From: an uncultured Azospirillum sp.
Lineage (GTDB): Bacteria; Pseudomonadota; Alphaproteobacteria; RF32; CAG-239
NCBI GenBank assembly: GCA_900539605.1
Contig: UQCS01000013.1
Coordinates: forward strand, 1-38,818
Direction of reading: 5' to 3'
DNA: 38,818 bases
In this document: positions 6,952 to 15,571 of the stretch, piece by piece
Layout: every line of letters begins with the position of its first letter
How positions within the stretch are numbered: the first letter of the stretch is position 1
Made by a program: the position numbers and the translations under genes
Notes under the pieces: generated by a model
What the model saw: only the letters and a program-made list of their open reading frames with translations
What the model was told of the DNA's origin: nothing
The model's database searches: none

Positions 6952-8400
6952 TTACCCCATGTTTAAGTCTGTCTGATAAGTTGTCATAACCGGACTGCTG
7001 CTAACTGCTCCGTTCATTGTCTCATTAAAATTACCGCTCGGATTATTAACGATAACCTTATCGATATGAGCTTGCTGATTGATGCTGCGACTGTTATCAA
7101 CACTTCTGCTATTGCTGATTTGCTGGGACTGGATAGCTTGTGCATTGGCATTAATTGGAGATGCTTTACTTCCAACATCGACTAACCAATTCGTTCCTTT
7201 TTTGATCATAGACAAAGGATTGAGCTTATCTAAGAACCAGCCGGCACCAGACTTTAAATTGCTGGTAACATCTTCGCCAAATAGATCCCAAAGTTGTTTT
7301 ACACCATCAATTAACCATACAATAACAGATTTGAGAATCTTAAACGGAAACAATATTGCATCTAAAGCTTCGCGAACTCCGGGAATATCCAAAAAACTTT
7401 CCCAAAGTGCGACAATAGCGTCTTTGACAACCAAAATTCCATTCCAGAGATTTTGGAAATATTTGACAACATCTCCGGTTACAGAATCTGCCCCCTCTCT
7501 AAAAGCTAAGATATCTTCTATAACCAAAGCAATGAGGGCAGCAATAGCTAACAGACCCAAAACGACCGGATTAAAAGCCAACTTTAACAAGGCCGGTGCC
7601 AAATCTCCGGTAATTGCCAAAGATATAGCCAAAATGGCCGCCTCAACGATCCGTCCATGCTGTTGTACCCACCTTGCCGCAGTTGTCAGCCATTGGGATA
7701 GTTTTTCAGCTGCCGGAAGAAAGAAACGAATAAACCTCATGCCCAGAGCTGTGATAACTTGCTGATAGTCCTGAAACATCTTTTTCAGGCGTTCTCCGGT
7801 TTTGATGTCCTCATTTGACATCACACCGAGTTCTTTATATTTTACCAGCAGTTCATCTAGTCCTTTACGTCCTTTTTGCAAAAGGCGAATGGTTGCCTCG
7901 TCAAGCCCGATCTTTTTACCCAAAGCCAGAGACTGCGCGCTGTTCATCCCCTGAAACCGTGAAGACAAATCTTTCAACAAATCAAGCGGTTTACGCATGG
8001 ATCCGTCAAGATTGCGAAACTGCACGCCTAAACGCACTAATCCGCCGAGTAACGGAGAATTGCCGCCGGTCAACGGAATAGACATCAAATCGTCGCTGAG
8101 CTTCTTAACTGTCGAGTTAAACCCCTCAACAGTACCTCCTTCACGTTTGACAGCTTCGCCCCATGCCTGCAAGTCCTCTGCATTTTCACGAACTGAACGG
8201 CTGAGGTTACCAAGTTCCTGGGCTTGAGATACAAACTGAGCAATACCGCTTTTCACAAACATAGCGGCAACAACCAGACCCGTTGCCTGCGCTGCTGTTT
8301 TGATGCCGTTCAAAGCTTTTTCAACGCCTTTACTCTGCGCAGCAAACGCTGAGCTGTTCATAAAAAGTTCTACAACCAATGTGTCAAGAGTTGTTGCCAT
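6952..8400 (-). CDS. Tail tape measure protein
   Basis: 482 residues, short for a tape measure protein and so implying a short tail. The N-terminus (LDTLVVELFMNSSAFAAQSKGVEKAL) is the usual start of tape measure proteins, followed by a helical region and a hydrophobic block at about residues 255-300 (APALLKLAFNPVVLGLLAIA) that may insert into the membrane during DNA entry. The C-terminus is rich in Asn, Ser and Gln. It begins inside the end of the GT frame (8384-8400) of the tail chaperone pair, the standard order. Confidence 0.88.
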   Translation of the reverse strand: MATTLDTLVVELFMNSSAFAAQSKGVEKALNGIKTAAQATGLVVAAMFVKSGIAQFVSQAQELGNLSRSVRENAEDLQAWGEAVKREGGTVEGFNSTVKKLSDDLMSIPLTGGNSPLLGGLVRLGVQFRNLDGSMRKPLDLLKDLSSRFQGMNSAQSLALGKKIGLDEATIRLLQKGRKGLDELLVKYKELGVMSNEDIKTGERLKKMFQDYQQVITALGMRFIRFFLPAAEKLSQWLTTAARWVQQHGRIVEAAILAISLAITGDLAPALLKLAFNPVVLGLLAIAALIALVIEDILAFREGADSVTGDVVKYFQNLWNGILVVKDAIVALWESFLDIPGVREALDAILFPFKILKSVIVWLIDGVKQLWDLFGEDVTSNLKSGAGWFLDKLNPLSMIKKGTNWLVDVGSKASPINANAQAIQSQQISNSRSVDNSRSINQQAHIDKVIVNNPSGNFNETMNGAVSSSPVMTTYQTDLNMG

Positions 8401-8617
8401 GTTTAGCCCTTTCGTTGGCCTGATATTCGTTATAGGTATCTATTGCTATGATCTCATACAAATTGATAGCATCCTCAAGTCCGAAAACCGTTTCTAATTC
8501 GTTTAAGGTTGCCAGTTTATGGCTGACTATAACCGCAATCAGCGGTGAGATGTTCACATAGCCTGCGGAGCTGTCTTGTCCTCGCGGGAAGCTGATGTCA
8601 AGTTCCCGCCGGTCAAT
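8384..8617 (-). CDS. Tail assembly chaperone T extension, made by -1 frameshift
   Basis: This frame has no start of its own. It joins the upstream gene through a -1 slip at the heptamer T TTT TTA (8617-8623 on the minus strand), which lies in the correct phase in the G gene. An in-frame TGA just upstream of the heptamer closes the -1 frame, so the extension can only be reached at this site. The extension is 77 residues and contains SHKLATLNELETVFGLEDA and NLYEIIAIDTYNEY, which is the pattern of tail chaperone T domains. The G-T fusion would be about 214 residues, and the frame ends inside the tape measure gene. Confidence 0.85.
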   Translation of the reverse strand: MDRRELDISFPRGQDSSAGYVNISPLIAVIVSHKLATLNELETVFGLEDAINLYEIIAIDTYNEYQANERAKHGNNS

Positions 8618-9027
8618 AAAAAATCAAAATGCAGACTCAAAACCTCTTTGCGGAGCGTGAACAAAGTCGAAACCTCTTCAATTACCTCATCGGCTGTTTC
8701 TTCGCTCAGCGGACGACTGACTGCATCTCCTGGAATTCCTAAGTATTCACAGCATTTCAAGAGCTCAGCGTAAAGCGGTTCGACCAGTTCATATTTGATA
8801 TTTGAAAAAGCTTTGACGCCCATTCCAAGAAGTTTTGCCAGACCGGAAGTCCCTTGCAAATCTTCCGGAGTAATCCCTTCAGGAAGCGATAAACCTGAAT
8901 TAAGCAACGCGCAAACCGCCTTTGTTGCCCAACGTTCCTGAGCACAGGCAGACATTTCGGTAATGCGGAACCGTTTGCCTTTGTCGCGGTTATCAGTTTC
9001 AATTTTGATCTCTTTTACTTTTCGCAT
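8554..9027 (-). CDS. Tail assembly chaperone G
   Basis: 157 residues. It lies between the tail tube gene and the tape measure gene, the fixed place of tail chaperone G. The N-terminus (KEIKIETDNRDKGKRFRITEMSACAQERW) matches the common pattern of these proteins, a short strand followed by MSA..AE.W. The main product stops at 8554; a fraction of ribosomes should slip -1 at 8617-8623 and read on to 8384. G and GT coat the tape measure protein and recruit tube subunits; they are not part of the virion. Confidence 0.83.
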   Translation of the reverse strand: MRKVKEIKIETDNRDKGKRFRITEMSACAQERWATKAVCALLNSGLSLPEGITPEDLQGTSGLAKLLGMGVKAFSNIKYELVEPLYAELLKCCEYLGIPGDAVSRPLSEETADEVIEEVSTLFTLRKEVLSLHFDFLLTGGNLTSASREDKTAPQAM

Positions 9028-9038
9028 CCCAATCCCCC

Positions 9039-9479
9039 TTAAGCCATAGGAACAACATTGACAGATTCAAAAATAAAGTCATATTGCATTGGTTCCAGAA
9101 CTTTGGCACCGTTTGGCAGCAGTTTATTGGTAACGCAAGCACCGTTTGTCAAGGTTACAATCTTTTTAAGCGAATTCAATGTTATAACCAACTGGCAGAC
9201 AATGGCTTCTCTTGCCATGTCCTGCGTCTGAACCAAATAATCAAGCCGGTCAACCGTTGCGCTGTTGGGTTGAAATTGAAAACTGACAGGCTTCGGACTT
9301 GGCGTATAACCGAACGAAATATACCCATCAACTCCCATACGCGCTTCAATCTGTTGGATAAGCTCCTGCGTCCAAGCATTGTCAACCGCGAAGTTTTCAA
9401 ACTTCAATCCTGCCGGAAAAAGTGCGTTGACCAATCGAGCAGAGGCATTTGCTGAAGTAATGCTAAATTTTCTTGTCAT
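9039..9479 (-). CDS. Tail tube protein
   Basis: 146 residues. No catalytic or binding motif is visible. The size, the mixed beta pattern and the position between the DUF3383 sheath gene and the tail chaperones make it the tail tube protein. Segments such as FSITSANASARLVNALFPAG and the C-terminal LEPMQYDFIFESVNVVPMA fit a small beta-barrel tube subunit. It starts 10 bases after the sheath gene stop and is probably co-translated at high level with the sheath. Confidence 0.72.
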   Translation of the reverse strand: MTRKFSITSANASARLVNALFPAGLKFENFAVDNAWTQELIQQIEARMGVDGYISFGYTPSPKPVSFQFQPNSATVDRLDYLVQTQDMAREAIVCQLVITLNSLKKIVTLTNGACVTNKLLPNGAKVLEPMQYDFIFESVNVVPMA

Positions 9480-9488
9480 GTTTATTCC

Positions 9489-10973
9489 TTACAAAATAGT
9501 GGTTGAAGTGCCTTGGATAGTCTGGATAGAACCGCCGTCGCAATACCAGAAATTCGGACGCGACGGACCGCGTGCAACGCGAGTATTGGTGTCGGCATCG
9601 GGAATTTGCAAATACCAACCTTGAGTATACAGGCTTTCGGATATATCCATTCCGGCCTCGCGGTTGACTTGGTCAATTTGAGCGGCTGAGAGATTAACGC
9701 CGGATACAATTAAACCGGCATTTATACCGGCATTAATAACATCAATCGAACCTGCGTAAATCGCTGAATAGCCGTCTACATTAAACGGCAGCGTGTTGGC
9801 GTTTTTAAGAACCGTCAGCCAAGACGCCTGCATTTGAGCTTTGAGCCAAATCTGCCCAAGATAAGTATCAAACCACTTTGCGGAACCGGAAATCTGACCG
9901 TTCTGCGCTAAGGTAAACTCTTCTGCGGCCGTTGCATAATCTCCGTAAAAATTATAACCATTACCCAGTAAAGCTCTCGCATCTTCTGCATCGTCCACTG
10001 TATAAGCAAGACCGGCTTGCGAACGATACGCAAAAGCCTTGCGGCCGTTGGTACGGTCTAAATCCATACTTGCCGCGTAGCCCATAGCCAGAGCGCAGAA
10101 CGCTTTTGTATTATAGCAGTTGAAAATGCCGTAATAATCTTTGACCTTTTGGGCAAAACAAGCCGAATTGTTCGGAACGAGCGCGTTGCCGTTAACCTCA
10201 TTGGCGATATAAGCAAAGCGCGTACCTTTGGAATTGCACCAAGTGGCCAGTTCTTCTTTTTGTTCATCGGTTTCTTGGAATACCGGCATAAAGGTAACCC
10301 AGTTTTGCCCGGATTTAATCAGGTTCTGCATATTCTGGGTTAAGGTCTGAGCCGCCGAACCGCCCGAGGTGATTGCACCGGAAGTTTCGGACAGGTTCAT
10401 CAGAGCGGACAAATCCGTTCCGCTTTCAGCCGGACTGGCGAAAGAAACTGAACTGTTCTCGCCAGTTGTGCCGGAAGTAATGATAAAAGCGCCAAAGTTT
10501 GAATTGTAGACAACAGTAGCGCCACCCGTCAGTTTTGCCTGAACAGCTTCGGCAATGGCTGAATAACTGGTCGCCTCACTTAAGTCAATACCGGTTAGAT
10601 TAACGACCACACCATCAATCGACAAGCTTAAAGCACCGTCTGTTACGGCTTGGAAAGCCGAGAGATTGGCTGAAACCTTAGCTCCCCGCAGCCAACCGGC
10701 AACGGCTTCGGTAATGACGCGATAAAAATAAAGTGTGGTCGGGCTTTTCTGTTTGTTGTCATCTGCCAGAAAATAACCGGAAGCCAAAGCATATTCGGTA
10801 CTCTCGGCACCGAAATAGTTGCTTACGGCATCAGGAGAGCCGAAAGGATAAATCATATTAGCCGGTAACAGGGCGGAATCGCTCAGCAATACACCGTTGA
10901 GTTCCACGCCGTTTAATCCGCCGCCAAGGGTTCTCGGCTGCAAATCTACAAGTTCGCTTGCAGGAATCGTCAT
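9489..10973 (-). CDS. Tail sheath protein (DUF3383)
   Basis: 494 residues. The sequence follows the DUF3383 family of contractile sheath proteins: an N-terminal GGLNGVELNGVLLSDSALLP, a SPDAVSNYFGAESTEYALA block, ATWCNSKGTRFAYIANEVNG in the middle, and a conserved C-terminus (NREAGMDISESLYTQGWYLQ). The presence of a sheath establishes the contractile tail. It follows the tail terminator gene by a few bases. Confidence 0.9.
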   Translation of the reverse strand: MTIPASELVDLQPRTLGGGLNGVELNGVLLSDSALLPANMIYPFGSPDAVSNYFGAESTEYALASGYFLADDNKQKSPTTLYFYRVITEAVAGWLRGAKVSANLSAFQAVTDGALSLSIDGVVVNLTGIDLSEATSYSAIAEAVQAKLTGGATVVYNSNFGAFIITSGTTGENSSVSFASPAESGTDLSALMNLSETSGAITSGGSAAQTLTQNMQNLIKSGQNWVTFMPVFQETDEQKEELATWCNSKGTRFAYIANEVNGNALVPNNSACFAQKVKDYYGIFNCYNTKAFCALAMGYAASMDLDRTNGRKAFAYRSQAGLAYTVDDAEDARALLGNGYNFYGDYATAAEEFTLAQNGQISGSAKWFDTYLGQIWLKAQMQASWLTVLKNANTLPFNVDGYSAIYAGSIDVINAGINAGLIVSGVNLSAAQIDQVNREAGMDISESLYTQGWYLQIPDADTNTRVARGPSRPNFWYCDGGSIQTIQGTSTTIL

Positions 10974-10976
10974 TTA

Positions 10977-11471
10977 TTATAACTCCGTTTCAAAAATGTT
11001 AAGTTCAGCAGCCGTAAAGGTGTCAACTTCGACCGTTACATCGGTTGCATAGTTAAGATGAAGCTGTATTGTCCGCCTCTCGACATAGTTTTTTTCAGGG
11101 CTGACACCGGTGTTATTTGAAACATCGTCGGCATAAAGCACCTGAATTTTGTAAGGTTCCAGAAAATCGCACAAAATCGGCGTGCGGGATAAATCCACAA
11201 TCGCATTTGCTCTTCTTTCGGCATTTTTACCGAAGAAATCAAGCTGCATCACGCTTTCGCGGTCTTGGTGGACATTGTATTCATTAAAAGTCCAGTCCGC
11301 TGAGGGCGTATCCAATCGCGTTGAATTGGTCAGCGTCATAATCACATAATCATTGTTCGGCGGCAAACTGACGCGCCGTCCTGGATAAGCCCGTCTAACA
11401 TTCTCAACAGCCACACCGGTATATTTGACCAGCATTGCCTCAACCGCGATATAAACTTCGTGTTCGGTCAT
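10977..11471 (-). CDS. Tail terminator / neck protein (gp12-like)
   Basis: 164 residues. The sequence (YVIMTLTNSTRLDTPSADWTF and ESVMQLDFFGKNAERRANAI, then VLYADDVSNNTGVSP and YVERRTIQLHLNY) matches the phage neck terminator domain family found upstream of DUF3383 sheaths. It should cap the tail tube and sheath at the neck. It ends three bases before the sheath gene. Confidence 0.8.
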   Translation of the reverse strand: MTEHEVYIAVEAMLVKYTGVAVENVRRAYPGRRVSLPPNNDYVIMTLTNSTRLDTPSADWTFNEYNVHQDRESVMQLDFFGKNAERRANAIVDLSRTPILCDFLEPYKIQVLYADDVSNNTGVSPEKNYVERRTIQLHLNYATDVTVEVDTFTAAELNIFETEL

Positions 11472-11477
11472 TCTTCC

Positions 11478-11885
11478 TCACAACATATCAATAATCTTAC
11501 CAATAGCCTTTTCTGCCGCGACTTTTCCGGCATAAATTCCCGAAGATATGGTAAACTTCTTAATCTTTTCGGTAACGCCCTCTTTATTTAGAAGAGTGGC
11601 AAAATCATAACCGCTTGATGTCAGGCGGATAAAACTGTCGGAACAACAAACATTTTCTTCCACGGTATATTGCACCCCGAGATTATGCCCGTAGACTTCC
11701 TCAATAGCGTGATTATCTTTAAGCAAAAGCAAATGCCCGTAGAATTTGTCGTAATAATCGTCTTCATCAATGATTTGGCGCGGTTTTTTCATCTCATCAG
11801 CTAAAGACAACACATTTACAAAATGGCTGTTTTTCGCCTGTATGGCATTCAAGAGACGTTTAAGGTAATTATAATCAATCTTCAT
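11478..11885 (-). CDS. DUF2513-like winged-helix protein
   Basis: 135 residues from the ATG at 11885; the longer frame reaching 11978 runs through the preceding gene and is unlikely. An N-terminal MKIDYNYLKRLLNAIQ, a middle FYGHLLLLKDNHAIEEVYG and a later FIRLTSSGYDFATLL have the pattern of the DUF2513 family, which looks like a winged helix. The C-terminus is basic and alanine-rich. It overlaps the upstream neck gene by 11 bases. DUF2513 is not a structural family, so this looks like an inserted accessory gene in the neck operon. Confidence 0.6.
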   Translation of the reverse strand: MKIDYNYLKRLLNAIQAKNSHFVNVLSLADEMKKPRQIIDEDDYYDKFYGHLLLLKDNHAIEEVYGHNLGVQYTVEENVCCSDSFIRLTSSGYDFATLLNKEGVTEKIKKFTISSGIYAGKVAAEKAIGKIIDML

Positions 11886-12270
11886 CGTTATCATCTCCCG
11901 GCAACTGCTGCACGCCGCGAACCTTTGTCCAGCCGACCGTGTTCCATTCTTCCGGCACGCTGTCGATAAACCAGTCAAAGCCGTTCCAACGGATAATGTC
12001 CCCCCCTGTTTCGCTTCTGCGGCTTAAACCGGGAAAAGCTCCGAATAGATAAAAGTTCTTATAAACCGAGGACGACACATAGTTGTCAATAAACTGAATT
12101 TCATAAGAACTGACTGGCTGAACTTGGGCTTTGGCGTTTACCTCTTCCCAAATTGGCTTAACAATCCCGCCGGGAAAATGCTGATTTCCCTTATTAACCT
12201 TGATTATGACATCTTGGTCGGGGTTGACGGCGTTAATTGCCCCCCTGACTATTTGGTGCAAATTCATCAT
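11875..12270 (-). CDS. Neck/head-tail connector protein
   Basis: 131 residues. No named domain is recognised with certainty. Residues such as NPDQDVIIKVNKGNQHFPGG, IQFIDNYVSSSVYKNFYLFG and WNGFDWFIDSVPEEWNTVGW recall the collar or connector proteins that precede the tail terminator in Bcep781- and Pam3-like phages. The position between the tail-completion genes and the terminator supports a neck role. The start could be either of two adjacent ATGs (12270 or 12267). An antirepressor cassette is inserted just upstream. Confidence 0.58.
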   Translation of the reverse strand: MMNLHQIVRGAINAVNPDQDVIIKVNKGNQHFPGGIVKPIWEEVNAKAQVQPVSSYEIQFIDNYVSSSVYKNFYLFGAFPGLSRRSETGGDIIRWNGFDWFIDSVPEEWNTVGWTKVRGVQQLPGDDNDED

Positions 12271-12289
12271 CGGCTTGTTCCAAAAGAAA

Positions 12290-12309
12290 AGCCCTGATTT
12301 CTCAGGGCT
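12290..12309 (-). terminator. Terminator of antirepressor cassette A
   Basis: On the minus strand an 8-bp stem (AGCCCTGA / TCAGGGCT) with a GAAA loop is followed by TTTCTTTTGG. It lies 7 bases after the Rha-like gene stop and before the neck gene, so it isolates the cassette from the late operon. Confidence 0.85.
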
Positions 12310-12315
12310 TCGATT

Positions 12316-12915
12316 TTAGTTTATTGTCTTTTTAATAACTGCGAGTTTTCGTTTAAGCTCAGCGTTTTCTTCGTTCAACTCGCGGAAGCTGTCAACCGTC
12401 TTTCTGTGATGTCCGGCATACCAACCCCAAATGGCTCTGATTAAGTCATCATCTGACACTTCTCTAAAGAAGTTCGGCTGTTCTGCGGCCGTCATAATGT
12501 CCATTACAGCGTCACGAACCGCGACAACCGCGCATTTCTTCACAATTCCACCGATTGCCTTTAAGGCTTCACGGTCTTGCGTCAGCGAGGGAACTGTCAA
12601 GTTTTGCTTGACACTTTCTTCTAAAGCGTTAAAAGCCGCGATATACTTAATTTTCCATTCCATAGCCTTTTTGCCGGTAAAGCCCATTGCTAAAAGGGTA
12701 AAACCGTCACGGGTTATTTCATAGGCAGGATAATTTCGACCTAATCTATCTTGATAGGAGATTGGCGAAAAATTGCGCCGATTAAAATCCTCTGGAATTT
12801 CTAAAGCTCGAACAGCCTTTAACACATCTTTATGCGGTTTACCAAAAGTGTCCGCAATTATTTTAGATGTAGTTGTTGGCTGATTATTAATATTTAATGT
12901 CACTAAATTATTCAT
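12316..12915 (-). CDS. Antirepressor A: Rha-type phage regulatory protein
   Basis: 199 residues. Residues about 1-100 form a Rha domain (TTTSKIIADTFGKPHKDVLKAV, NFSPISYQD, YEITRDGFTLLAMGFTGKKA). The C-terminal part starts with KAIGGIVKKCAVVAVRDAV (about 119-137), a motif shared with the two other antirepressor genes of this window, and ends in a coiled-coil-like tail. It has its own promoter, a structured leader and a terminator. Rha and Bro proteins act as antirepressors or lytic switch regulators; the target here is not known. The seven bases directly before the ATG (AATAACG) are complementary to a loop in its leader, implying RNA control of translation. Confidence 0.85.
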   Translation of the reverse strand: MNNLVTLNINNQPTTTSKIIADTFGKPHKDVLKAVRALEIPEDFNRRNFSPISYQDRLGRNYPAYEITRDGFTLLAMGFTGKKAMEWKIKYIAAFNALEESVKQNLTVPSLTQDREALKAIGGIVKKCAVVAVRDAVMDIMTAAEQPNFFREVSDDDLIRAIWGWYAGHHRKTVDSFRELNEENAELKRKLAVIKKTIN

Positions 12916-13115
12916 CGTTATTACCTTTTTCTATAAGTTCCCTAGTTCAGCTAGGTCTGGGGGCTAGAAACATGAATAACGACATGCGGACTTATTTATA
13001 TATATCGTCGCACCCCCAGATAAGAACTTTATGCAAAAGAGGTCAACAACAATGAATTTGCATAAAAAAACACACTATCGGGCGTGTTACCGCGTTATTA
13101 GAGTTTCTAGCTCTG
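12916..13115 (-). ncRNA. Leader A: C4-like antisense RNA and attenuator
   Basis: Reading along the minus strand: tag copy AATAACG (13093-13099); a terminator-like hairpin AACACGC/GTGTGTT then TTTTT (13069-13088); a 10-bp hairpin (13028-13037 with 13057-13066) whose loop carries TTGTTGTTGACCTCT; an 8-bp outer stem (12956-12963 with 13013-13020) enclosing an inner stem (12985-12991 with 13007-13012) and the antisense tag CGTTATT (complement of 12975-12981); then the target tag at 12916-12922 touching the start codon. The layout resembles the C4 antisense RNA of phages P1 and P7, which blocks antirepressor translation. Leaders B and C have the same layout with different paired sequences. Confidence 0.7.
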
Positions 13116-13121
13116 CCTATT

Positions 13122-13149
13122 ATATTAGCAGATATTTTGTTAAAATCAA
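13122..13149 (-). promoter_or_regulatory. Promoter of antirepressor cassette A
   Basis: TTGATT (13144-13149), a 16-base spacer and TAATAT (13122-13127) with an upstream TG, making an extended -10. The same boxes and spacing recur in cassettes B and C. It lies just after the stop codon of the preceding tail-completion gene. Confidence 0.65.
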
Positions 13150-13150
13150 G

Positions 13151-13690
13151 TTAATTATTTGCAATCTGCGGCTCTTCGTTGTTGTACTGATAACCGACGC
13201 TGTCTCTCATGTTCCAAGTATTACGTAATGGGCGATTAATGCCTTTACCTTTAATTTCAAATACTTTTCCACTTTTACTTTTATGACGAACGCCATTTAT
13301 GGTTACTTCGGAGTTAGGTTCATAATTGTTATGTTCAATCTTGTCTTGAATATCAGCCCGCATTTGCTCGCCAAGACGTTTCATTGAGTTTTCAACGTCA
13401 AGATTGGTTTGTTTTAGCCTTTGAGCTAATCCTTTGCTCCATTTGTCTTTATTTTCGTTGATAGCGTCGTTAAAAAACGGACGAGGCGGAATAAACTCAC
13501 TTCCGTCCTTTCGAACCGTGCCGAAGTTGTTCCAAGCCGCGACCTGGGCAACCGATGTTCCATCTTCATATTTAGAACCTGCGTAAAATCCGGCGGTTAA
13601 TTTGGTCTTTTTGCCACCGTTGCCGATTTTCTTCAGCTTAGCAATCAGTTTGCCGTTGCCGCCGCTTTTCCATTTAACACCCGCAGCCAC
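13151..13690 (-). CDS. Tail completion / minor structural protein
   Basis: 179 residues, rich in Lys and Asn. The segment QVAAWNNFGTVRKDGSEFIP followed by PPRPFFNDAI is typical of small phage neck and tail-completion proteins of the HK97 gp10-like kind. The position after the DUF4054 connector gene supports that role. It overlaps the preceding gene (13674-13690). Its stop codon is two bases from the antirepressor A promoter, so the cassette is inserted exactly at the gene end. Confidence 0.68.
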   Translation of the reverse strand: MAAGVKWKSGGNGKLIAKLKKIGNGGKKTKLTAGFYAGSKYEDGTSVAQVAAWNNFGTVRKDGSEFIPPRPFFNDAINENKDKWSKGLAQRLKQTNLDVENSMKRLGEQMRADIQDKIEHNNYEPNSEVTINGVRHKSKSGKVFEIKGKGINRPLRNTWNMRDSVGYQYNNEEPQIANN

Positions 13691-14063
13691 AGATATATCT
13701 CCCCATCATATATGGTTTTGCCATTTGCCAGAACAGCTGGCCGAACTGGCTTTGATTAAACCAAGCATTGGTTAAATTGGGAGGAACCGCAAAGCCGACA
13801 CTGACCGAACCCTCTGTCGCATTAGTCATAGGTCCGACCGTACCGGCTCCGCGATTAAATAAGAACGCTATATGCGCTGTAAGCAGGTATAACATCGTTT
13901 TGAGCTTGTCCGGACAGCACACGACTGTGCCGATGCGATTGCTCAAAATCCCCGTTGCAATGTCAAAGAAGTTTTGTAATTGGGCTTCTGTGTTTGTTGC
14001 GAAATCGGGATAAGCCGCGGTAAACTCGGCGTAATCAAATGTTATATACTGCTCGTTTGGCAT
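13674..14063 (-). CDS. DUF4054 head-tail connector protein
   Basis: 129 residues. The family pattern is clear: YPDFATNTEAQLQNFFDIAT near the start, LYLLTAHIAFLFNRGAG with the conserved TAH in the middle, GSVSVGFAVP, and QFGQLFWQMAKPYM near the end. DUF4054 proteins act as head-tail connectors beneath the portal. It starts at the last base of the preceding gene. Confidence 0.82.
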   Translation of the reverse strand: MPNEQYITFDYAEFTAAYPDFATNTEAQLQNFFDIATGILSNRIGTVVCCPDKLKTMLYLLTAHIAFLFNRGAGTVGPMTNATEGSVSVGFAVPPNLTNAWFNQSQFGQLFWQMAKPYMMGRYICGCGC

Positions 14064-14512
14064 TAGGCGGTTACTCCTGCTCCCTGTCCGCCGTCTTCAG
14101 ATTTCTGAATATTCGGAACGGTATTCGGGTCAATTTGCTCCAATCCGGTTTTGGTTGAAGCGTCTTTTTCAATTTCTTTGGCCATATCCGCGGCTTTCTG
14201 TGCAGAAACATCGGCAAAGATATGTTTTTTCAGCAAATACGGCTGTTTGGCATAAGCGCGGGTAAAATATGCCCACACATCCGCATCAAGCTGAGTTGTG
14301 GCATAAAGCCCGAGCATTCCCTCGGTTTTAACTACAATACCTTGGTTCATGCCGTTAATCTTGTGAACTTTGCCGTCCGGCGTTGCAAAAGACAACGCGT
14401 AGGGCAGTTTTGATTTTACGGTAACAAAATTCCCGCTCTTTTGGGGAGCGGGAGCATTGTTGACATTTACCGACTGATTGGCGGTCTGCGCGCCTCTGTT
14501 CTTTTTAGACAT
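14063..14512 (-). CDS. Hypothetical head/neck protein
   Basis: 149 residues, not assigned to a family. The N-terminal 30 residues are low-complexity (Asn, Gln, Pro, Ala); the centre (NFVTVKSKLPYALSFATPDG, then MNQGIVVKTEGMLGLYATTQ) is beta-rich; the C-terminus is acidic and Gly-rich. It lies between the major capsid and connector genes, where a head accessory protein is expected. The central part recalls small head proteins found next to DUF2184 capsids, but this is only positional. Confidence 0.55.
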   Translation of the reverse strand: MSKKNRGAQTANQSVNVNNAPAPQKSGNFVTVKSKLPYALSFATPDGKVHKINGMNQGIVVKTEGMLGLYATTQLDADVWAYFTRAYAKQPYLLKKHIFADVSAQKAADMAKEIEKDASTKTGLEQIDPNTVPNIQKSEDGGQGAGVTA

Positions 14513-14531
14513 TGTGCCTCCTTATAAAAGT

Positions 14532-15566
14532 CTAAACACCGAGCATTTGCGAAATGGCAATCGGCTGGAAGATGATTGCGCCGAAAGTACCGGCAACAAA
14601 CTTCTGTTTGAAGTGGGACAGGTGCGGAACAACGCGACCGGCTCTCATCTTCTCAGAGTAGACCAAATCAACGGTTCTGTTCTCTACGCCCTCGGCGCGG
14701 ATAACATCAGCCCACAATTGGACAAGCTCGCCTGCTTCGGTTGACATTTCCGGAACAACAACAACTTCCAAATTCGGAAGGCTCTGTTGCAACAAGGCTT
14801 TAACAGAGTTCGTCATCAAATCAGATGTTTTGAGAAGCATTGCGGAAATTTTCGGAGAAACAATAAGTTTCAAGCGAGAATTCTCATCAATATAACCCAT
14901 AGAACGGTTGGACAAGTCAGCAACCATTGACAGAATATCATTGTAAATCTGGACAGCGCTCTTGTCTTCCCAAGCGGTTACAGGATCTGCGGTTGTGCCG
15001 ACATTTGCCGGAGTCAAAGCCGTCGGCAAAAGCGGGTCATTCAACAGACCGAAGTTCTGCAAGCCCTGAACGCCGTAGAAATAAAAACGGTTCATTGCCA
15101 AATCAATGGTAGAAGCTGCAGACATCTGTTTTTCAGAAACCAGATTGATACGAGCGCGGCCGAGCATGTCGCTTTCGCGGTCGCCGTATTCAATAACCGT
15201 TTCAAAAACAAAGTTTTCACGGGTCGGGAAAGTCGCGTTAATATCAGACTTACCGTTATCGGCATAATCATCATACGGCTGAACATAACCGGTCTGCTCA
15301 ATTTGAGTGAAACGGGCGTACGGGGTCGTCCAGTCGCCGATTTTGCGCTCAGAAGCAATAGAACGGGCGCGGGTCGGTGCATTCAGAATGCGAATAACCG
15401 CCGGATCCAGAAAGGCGGTATATTCTACCGGAACACCGGCATTAGCCGGAGTCAACAACTGAGCGTCCATTGCCATTTTATTTGGGTTGGCTTTGTCAAT
15501 AAAGCTTTGGTAGCCGTTGAATACAAAGCCGTATTCTTTCAACTGTTCAATTTCGTTTTGATTCAT
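14532..15566 (-). CDS. Major capsid protein (DUF2184)
   Basis: 344 residues. The DUF2184 capsid pattern is visible: PVEYTAFLDPAVIRILNAPT near residue 50, GDWTTPYARFTQIEQTGYVQ, a long helix region QMSAASTIDLAMNRFYFYGV, and a C-terminal HLSHFKQKFVAGTFGAIIFQ. DUF2184 proteins have the HK97 fold. It is placed after the cement gene and before neck genes, as usual. It has no N-terminal scaffold; scaffolding is likely supplied by the protease gene upstream. Confidence 0.88.
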   Translation of the reverse strand: MNQNEIEQLKEYGFVFNGYQSFIDKANPNKMAMDAQLLTPANAGVPVEYTAFLDPAVIRILNAPTRARSIASERKIGDWTTPYARFTQIEQTGYVQPYDDYADNGKSDINATFPTRENFVFETVIEYGDRESDMLGRARINLVSEKQMSAASTIDLAMNRFYFYGVQGLQNFGLLNDPLLPTALTPANVGTTADPVTAWEDKSAVQIYNDILSMVADLSNRSMGYIDENSRLKLIVSPKISAMLLKTSDLMTNSVKALLQQSLPNLEVVVVPEMSTEAGELVQLWADVIRAEGVENRTVDLVYSEKMRAGRVVPHLSHFKQKFVAGTFGAIIFQPIAISQMLGV

Positions 15567-15571
15567 TTAGT

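Noticed and set aside
7079..7765. 228-codon plus-strand frame
   Set aside because: It lies wholly within the tape measure gene on the other strand and shows no domain or start signal.
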